Below are positions 5,973 to 10,427 of a DNA stretch of 10,427 nucleotides, one piece after another (the stretch's first letter is position 1; each line of letters starts with the position of its first letter). The position numbers and the translations under genes are program-made. Origin of the DNA: an uncultured Thermoleophilia bacterium. GTDB taxonomy: Bacteria > Actinomycetota > Thermoleophilia > UBA2241. Below the pieces are notes generated by a model that worked only from the letters and a program-made list of their open reading frames with translations, was not told the DNA's origin and did no database searches. Where the stretch lies: NCBI GenBank assembly GCA_903912585.1, contig CAIWHY010000025.1, forward strand, positions 1-10,427. Reading direction: 5' to 3'.

Positions 5973-6098
5973 CCGACGCACCCACCACGTCGGCGCGCCT
6001 TGGCATGAGGGCGGGCATCTACTTCGCGGAGATCGCCGACGCACCCACCGACCACCTCTGCGTCGGCCTCGGCCGGCTCGGTCTGAAGCCCGGCGTCT
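5973..6098 (+). repeat. Degenerate in-frame tandem duplication in the spacer between convergent genes
   Basis: The 14-mer CCGACGCACCCACC occurs at 5973-5986 and again at 6036-6049, exactly 63 bases (21 codons) apart. In the plus-strand frame starting GTG 5888 both copies read DAPT followed by RLG(M/L)(R/K)(A/P)G(I/V)Y: DAPTTSARLGMRAGIYFAE and DAPTDHLCVGLGRLGLKPGVY, the second with a few extra residues. Substitutions are mostly conservative, suggesting descent from coding sequence. No good ribosome binding site precedes GTG 5888, and the frame runs on over the 3' end of the opposite gene as Arg/Ser-rich sequence, so I do not call a functional gene. It may be the remnant of one. Confidence 0.4.
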
Positions 6099-7236
6099 AC
6101 TCGCCCGCGCGCCGCTCCCGCTCGCGAGCCCGGCGCGCTGCGCGCTCCTCGACGGCGCAGACCAGCCCGACGCTCCCCTCGGGCGGGTCGAAGCACCCAT
6201 TGTCTGAGATGCAGCGGGCCGGCGCCGTGTCGCCCGCCTGCCAGCGCGCGACGAGGCGAGGCTCGCGGATGAGGGGGCGCGACAGGGAGACGTAGTCCGT
6301 CGCGCCCTGCGCCACAAGCCGCTCCGCGGTCTCAAGCGAGCGGATGCCGCCGCAGAGCATGAGCGGCAGGCCGATCTCGCCCTTGAACCGCCTGGCGGCG
6401 AGTTCGTAGTAGGCCTCGGGCTCCCCCGGTGCGGGCCGCCCGACTCGCGAGAAGCTGAGGCCCTGCTCGAGGCCGGTGCCGCCGCTGAGCTCTACGGCGT
6501 CGATCCCTTCGGCCTCGAGCATGCCGGCGACGCGCAGCATGTCGTCCACCGAGAGGCCGCCGGGCAGGAAGTCGGCGGCGTTCAGCTTGACGAGGACGGG
6601 GTAGGCGTCGCCGACCTCCCCACGCACGGCCCGTGCCACCTCCAGCAGCAGTCGCGCACGGTGGGAGACAGCGCCGCCATAGGCGTCCGCGCGCCGGTTG
6701 AAGTACGGCGAGAGGAACTGGCTGAGCAGGTAGCCGTGCGCAGCATGGATCTGGACGGCATCGAAGGCTGCTTCCTTGGCGCGTCGCGCCGCAGCTGCAA
6801 ACGCATGTGTCACCGCCGTCAGCTCTTCGTGCTCCATGGCGCGTCCGATAGCGCCTTCGGGCGTGTCGAGCGCAGAAGGGCCGACGGGATCACGACCGGA
6901 GACCTCCGGCACCCCGAGGCAGCCGGCGTGCGCGAGTTGCAGGGCGACGGCGCCACCAGCTGTGTGGACCGCGCTCGCCAGTCCGGCCAGGCCGGGGATC
7001 TGTTCGTCGGAGCAGACGCCGAGCTGGCCGGCCTCGTCCTTGCCTTCCGGGCTCACGTACGCGTAGCCGGGGATGACCAGGCCCACGCCGCCGCCGGCGA
7101 ACGCCGCAAGCATCGTCTCGAGCGCTCCGGTCGCGGCGCCATCGGCGGTCGCCAGCCCCTCCGCGGTCGCGGACCGCACAAAGCGGTTCCTCAGGGCCAT
7201 GCCGTTGATCACTGTGGGTTCAAACAGGCTGGGCAT
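6097..7236 (-). CDS. Old Yellow Enzyme-family NADH:flavin oxidoreductase, single-domain (379 aa)
   Basis: The start is ATG at 7236-7234, with a GGAAGGA-type site seven bases upstream on the minus strand; stop is TAG at 6099-6097. It has the whole OYE TIM barrel: RNRFVRSATAEG (16-27), ALQLAHAG (98-105, Q100 near FMN), IHAAHGYLLSQFLSPYFNRR (163-182) followed by ADAYGG, with H164/H167 for the substrate oxygen and Y169, VKLNAADF (216-223), LCGGIRS (294-300) and ATDYVSLSRPLIREP (312-326, FMN phosphate loop). By family it is an FMN enzyme that uses NAD(P)H to reduce activated C=C bonds such as enones or enoyl-CoAs. It lacks the C-terminal FAD/NAD domains of 2,4-dienoyl-CoA reductase or trimethylamine dehydrogenase, but keeps a short tail with C342, C348 and C360 spaced like their 4Fe-4S site; the fourth expected position is D345. 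It converges on the cyclodeaminase gene, so it is not in that operon. Confidence 0.94.
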   Translation of the reverse strand: MPSLFEPTVINGMALRNRFVRSATAEGLATADGAATGALETMLAAFAGGGVGLVIPGYAYVSPEGKDEAGQLGVCSDEQIPGLAGLASAVHTAGGAVALQLAHAGCLGVPEVSGRDPVGPSALDTPEGAIGRAMEHEELTAVTHAFAAAARRAKEAAFDAVQIHAAHGYLLSQFLSPYFNRRADAYGGAVSHRARLLLEVARAVRGEVGDAYPVLVKLNAADFLPGGLSVDDMLRVAGMLEAEGIDAVELSGGTGLEQGLSFSRVGRPAPGEPEAYYELAARRFKGEIGLPLMLCGGIRSLETAERLVAQGATDYVSLSRPLIREPRLVARWQAGDTAPARCISDNGCFDPPEGSVGLVCAVEERAARRARERERRAGE

Positions 7237-7728
7237 CTCACCGTCCTTCCGTCAGTGTCCGTCCGCCATCTTGCCGGGCGGAGCCGCCGTCGCAAGACGA
7301 GGAGGCCGGGCCTGACTGCCTTCCTGAGGCGGGACCGCGCCGGCCTCCGCGTAAAGCAGCCGCAGCGCGGCCAGCGGGAAGACTACCACGGTGATTAGGC
7401 CGACGCGGACGAGTGCGGAGGTGGTCGCCCTGTGCGGGAACGGGTGACGCGCGTGCCGCCGCGGCTCTGACGAGCCCCGGCGGACCGTCTTGCTGCAGGC
7501 ACGGTCAGCTCAGGCGCGCCCGAGGACCGCGGCCGCGGGCTCGCGGCAGGCCTGCCGGCCGCCGCGTTCGGCTACTTCGCGGAGCGGCGCTTCGTGCGCC
7601 ACGCGCCGCCCGAGAATCCGGTCGCGCGGACTTCCCCGCCGGGCTCCAGGACGGCCCATGGTGCTAGAATGGGAGTTGGCGCCTGTGGAGGGTGCCCCTG
7701 CGTGACCACCCACGGACGGAGCCCCGCG
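7237..7728. other. Divergent intergenic stretch with leader elements and possible gene debris
   Basis: This lies between the oxidoreductase (-) and the phosphoesterase (+) starts. On the minus strand the frame from 7509 to a stop at 7254-7252, 15 bases before the oxidoreductase start, encodes a hydrophobic run (VGLITVVVFPLAALRLLY) like a membrane segment. It has no usable start codon upstream of that run, so at most it is the remnant of a membrane protein gene. The right end holds the extended -10 promoter and two candidate ribosome binding sites for the phosphoesterase. I see nothing else. Confidence 0.4.
7662..7670 (+). promoter_or_regulatory. Extended -10 promoter of the phosphoesterase gene
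   Basis: TGCTAGAAT: an extended TG plus TAGAAT, 5 of 6 to TATAAT, in otherwise very GC-rich DNA. No -35 box is visible about 17 bases upstream, which extended -10 promoters can lack. Transcription would begin near 7677, leaving a leader of about 50 bases to ATG 7729. Confidence 0.45.
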
Positions 7729-10427
7729 ATGACCCGACGACTCTCTCTCACCCTCGCGCTCGCCGCGGCTGTCGCCGTGTCTTTCGCCGCCGCCACGCTC
7801 GCGTGCGCTTCGGCGCTCGCCGCGCCCAACGCGCCCGACCCCGCCACCGCGTTCCTGCTCAACGGTCGTCAGCTCACGCCGCAAGGCGCCCAGGTGACGC
7901 TCGGCAACTTCCCGACCGGCGGCGCGGTGACGGCCGACGGCCGCTTCCTGTGGACGGTGTCCGCCGGGACGGGCGCCAACGACATCCGCATCGTCGACAC
8001 GGCCAGCCGTCGCGTGATCCAGGTCCTCCCGATCCCGGGGGCTTCGGGCGGCATCGCCCTGGATTCGCGTCACCGGCGCGCCTACGTCTCGGGCATCGCC
8101 GTGTCCCGCTGGTGGCCGACGCAGGCCGGTCTGCCGGGGGCGGCGGGCAACGTCGTCCTCGTCTACGGTTGGAGCGCATCCTCCGGGCGGGCGCGGTCCC
8201 TGCGCACCATCTCCGTCGCTGCGGTGCCGGACCCGCGACCCATAAAGGGCGCTCCCGGCTCCACCAACGCCTGGCCGCAGAAGCTGGCGGTCTCGCCCGA
8301 CGGCAGCCGCCTGCTGGTGCCGCTCAACCTCGGCGACAGCGCCGCCGTCGTCGACATCGACCGGCACGACCGCGTGCGCTACGTCGCCATGACGAGCGGC
8401 AGCTACCCCTTCGGCGCCGCGATCCTGCCCGGCGGGCGCAAGGGCCTGGTGAGCAACGAGGCGACCGGGACGGTCTCGGTCGTCGACCTGCGCCGCGCGG
8501 TGAAGCTGCGCGACATCACCGTCGGCCCGCCGCTCTCGCACCCCGAAGGCATCGTCGTCGACCGCGCCGGGGTGCGCGCCTACGTCGCCCTCTCGGCGCT
8601 CGACGAGGTCGTCGTCATCGACCTGCAGCGCTGGCGCGTCGAGCGCACCATCTCGGTCGGCCGCGCCGCCGGCCTCGGCACGATGCCGGTGGCGCTGGCG
8701 ATCAGCCCGCAGGGCGCCCGCTTGTTCGTGGCCGAGTCGGGCGCCGACGAGGTCGCGGTCATCCGCCTGCCGGGCGCGAAGACCCGGCCCGAGCTCGACT
8801 GGACGCTGGTCGGCCGCATCCCCACGGCGGAAGACCCGCAGGCTGTGGTGACCGTGGCTGCCAAGGGCGGCCGCGCGGCGCGGCTCATGTACGTCGCCGC
8901 CCGCGGCGTCGGCGTCGGGCCGAACCCCACGGGCCCGGTCACGACGCAGCCCTTCGACCCCATCTTCTGGGCCTTCAACTGGAACGCCCCGACGACCGAC
9001 GTCTTCAGCCTCACGAGCGGCACCACCTACCTCGCGGCGATGGTCGACGGCCACGCCGGGCTCATGCGGCTGCCCACCGACGCGCGGGTCAAGCAGCTCG
9101 CTCCCGCGGCCACCCGCCAGATCCATCCGCGCGACGCCCAGAAGGCGCCCGCCGGCACCCCGCTGCGCGCCGGCGGCCCCATCAAGCACGTCTTCTTCAT
9201 CGTGCGCGAGAACCGCAGCTACGACCAGCTGCTCGGCGATCTCGGGCGCGGCAACGGTGACCCGCACCTGACCATCTTCGGGCAGAACGTGACCCCCAAC
9301 CTGCACGCCCTGGTCACGCGCTTTCCGCTCCTCGACCACGTCTTCGCCAACTCGGAGGCCTCGGTCCAGGGCCACTTCTGGACCGCCGCCGCGAGCGTCC
9401 CCGACTACGTCGACCGCAACTGGATGCAGGAGTACGCGGGCCGCGGCCGCCCCAACGACTTCGGCGTCTACGCCGTCACCTTCCCGGGCAACGGCTTCCT
9501 CTTCGACCAGGCCGAGCGCCAGCACATCTCCTACTTCAACTACGGCGAGATCATGGGCGACGAGCCTTCCGTGACGGACCGCGACCGTTCACCGGCGCTG
9601 CTGGCAGAGGAGAAGCGCGTGGCCGCCCACTCCGACCTCGGCCCCGGCCGAACTCCCGGCGGGACCTACCCCGCCGTCGGGCCCATCGGCCAGGTGACCG
9701 GCAGCAGCCGGACGAACCCGCTCGACGGCGAGATCTTCGACTCCAGCAAGTCCACGCTCCCGGGCGCCGCGCCGCCGGTCAGCTACTCGCGCTTCGACAG
9801 CTTCAGGGCGCGGTTCGAGAGCCAGCTCGCCACGAACGCCGTGCCGACGTTCAGCTACCTCTGCCTGACCGGCGACCACACGCGCGGCACCCAGACCGGC
9901 TTCCCCATCCCTATCGCCATGGTGGCCGACAACGACCTGGCGCTGGGCCAGCTCGTGGACCTGATCTCGCACTCGAAGATCTGGGCCTCCTCGGCCATCT
10001 TCGTCGTCGAGGACGACTCCCAGGACGGCGCCGACCACGTCGATGCGCACCGCATCCCGGTGGCGGTGATCAGCCCCTACGCCAAGCGAGGCGCCATCAT
10101 CCACGCACGCTACGACCTCGTGTCGGTGCTGCGCTCCATGGAGTTGATCATGGGCATGAAGGCGCTGTCTCTGAACGACGCCCTGGCCACTCCCATGTAC
10201 GACGCCTTCAGCTCGCGGCCGCTCAACGCGGCGCCGGTCGACGCGATCCCCGCGAAGGTCGACCTGCTGGTGCGCAACACGCAGGCCGCCCCCTGGGCGG
10301 CGCTCTCCAACAGCCTGTCGCTGGGGCGGACCGACGCGGTGCCGCAGGCGCAGCTCGACGCGATCCTCTGGAAGTCGGTGCACGGCGCCGGCAGCGTGCC
10401 GCCGCCGCCCGGGCCGAACGCGGAGAA
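7729..10427 (+). CDS. Secreted YVTN beta-propeller / phosphoesterase (phospholipase C or acid phosphatase-like) protein, 3'-truncated
   Basis: The frame is open for 899 codons with no stop before the right edge. ATG 7729 has GGAG seven bases upstream and starts a signal peptide (TRRLSLTLALAAAVAVSFAAA, then likely cleavage after ASALAA). An in-frame GTG at 7702 with GGAGGG nine bases upstream is the alternative. Residues about 40-370 form a YVTN/Lactonase-type beta-propeller: blades such as LAVSPDGSRLLVPLN, ATGTVSVVDLRR and LAISPQGARLFVAESGADEVAVI. From residue 485 comes the phosphoesterase domain (PF04185 type): IKHVFFIVRENRSYDQLLG with metal/active-site E494-N495, GHFWTAAASVPDY (548-560), TGDHTRG with D716-H717, and FVVEDDSQDGADHVDAHRIPV (758-778). 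Such enzymes hydrolyse phosphate mono- or diesters, including phospholipids, outside the cell; the substrate here is unknown. The last codons are Pro-rich, perhaps a linker to a further domain. Third positions are nearly all G or C, more so than in the regulator gene. Confidence 0.93.
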   Translation, partial: MTRRLSLTLALAAAVAVSFAAATLACASALAAPNAPDPATAFLLNGRQLTPQGAQVTLGNFPTGGAVTADGRFLWTVSAGTGANDIRIVDTASRRVIQVLPIPGASGGIALDSRHRRAYVSGIAVSRWWPTQAGLPGAAGNVVLVYGWSASSGRARSLRTISVAAVPDPRPIKGAPGSTNAWPQKLAVSPDGSRLLVPLNLGDSAAVVDIDRHDRVRYVAMTSGSYPFGAAILPGGRKGLVSNEATGTVSVVDLRRAVKLRDITVGPPLSHPEGIVVDRAGVRAYVALSALDEVVVIDLQRWRVERTISVGRAAGLGTMPVALAISPQGARLFVAESGADEVAVIRLPGAKTRPELDWTLVGRIPTAEDPQAVVTVAAKGGRAARLMYVAARGVGVGPNPTGPVTTQPFDPIFWAFNWNAPTTDVFSLTSGTTYLAAMVDGHAGLMRLPTDARVKQLAPAATRQIHPRDAQKAPAGTPLRAGGPIKHVFFIVRENRSYDQLLGDLGRGNGDPHLTIFGQNVTPNLHALVTRFPLLDHVFANSEASVQGHFWTAAASVPDYVDRNWMQEYAGRGRPNDFGVYAVTFPGNGFLFDQAERQHISYFNYGEIMGDEPSVTDRDRSPALLAEEKRVAAHSDLGPGRTPGGTYPAVGPIGQVTGSSRTNPLDGEIFDSSKSTLPGAAPPVSYSRFDSFRARFESQLATNAVPTFSYLCLTGDHTRGTQTGFPIPIAMVADNDLALGQLVDLISHSKIWASSAIFVVEDDSQDGADHVDAHRIPVAVISPYAKRGAIIHARYDLVSVLRSMELIMGMKALSLNDALATPMYDAFSSRPLNAAPVDAIPAKVDLLVRNTQAAPWAALSNSLSLGRTDAVPQAQLDAILWKSVHGAGSVPPPPGPNAE

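Noticed and set aside
7510..9525. 671-codon minus-strand frame and a 522-codon plus-strand frame over the phosphoesterase gene
   Set aside because: Both are Arg/Gly/Val/Asp-rich shadows. The frame from 7729 gives signal peptide, propeller and phosphoesterase motifs, and is easy to overlook because it has no stop in the window.
9589..10383. 264-codon minus-strand frame
   Set aside because: Antisense shadow of the phosphoesterase domain, rich in Arg, Val and Gly, with no recognisable motifs.

Overview
This is a GC-rich bacterial window with strong GGAGG-type ribosome binding sites, GTG as well as ATG starts, and third codon positions that are almost always G or C, most extremely in the right-hand gene. 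The gene content (papain-type protease with IPT/TIG repeats, single-domain Old Yellow Enzyme, secreted beta-propeller phosphoesterase) fits a high-GC Actinomycetota-like organism, perhaps an environmental lineage. That taxonomic guess is inference only. I saw no tRNA, rRNA, CRISPR array or intact insertion sequence.

Left part (1-2900): the 3' end of a secreted papain-family (C1) protease with two IPT/TIG domains (+). A gene-free stretch follows, containing a decayed repeat. Next come a GNAT-like acetyltransferase (-) and, divergent from it, a SnoaL/NTF2-like protein (+). Closely behind the latter is a 32-residue stump of a short-chain dehydrogenase (SDR), broken just after its nucleotide-binding motif. 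A second copy of the repeat lies 77 bases beyond the stump. Both repeat copies carry the module GTCCAC-N4-GTCCAC, and a near-match (GTCCAC-N4-GTACAC) lies just upstream of the first copy. This part looks like accessory DNA that has been rearranged.

Centre (3041-5872): a compact three-gene operon behind a good sigma70-type promoter (TTGACG-N17-GATACT). It encodes a YheO/DauR-type PAS plus helix-turn-helix regulator, a fold-type I PLP aminotransferase, and an ornithine cyclodeaminase/mu-crystallin family NAD(P)-binding enzyme. The first two genes overlap by 4 bases (GTGA) and the third starts 7 bases after the second. The combination recalls the Pseudomonas D-arginine system (regulator DauR, NAD(P)H-linked DauB of the cyclodeaminase family), with an aminotransferase in place of the flavin dehydrogenase DauA. 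It is the best candidate here for an uncharacterised amino-acid conversion pathway; the substrate cannot be read from the sequence.

Right part (5873-10427): a 224-base spacer with a perfect 14-base palindrome and a degenerate in-frame tandem duplication, then a convergent single-domain Old Yellow Enzyme-like flavin reductase (-). Its C-terminal iron-sulphur-type cysteine cluster has Asp in place of one Cys. After a gene-poor stretch of about 490 bases with an extended -10 promoter, a long secreted protein (+) runs off the right edge. It has a signal peptide, a YVTN-type beta-propeller and a phosphoesterase (phospholipase C/acid phosphatase-like) domain, with no stop codon in 899 codons.
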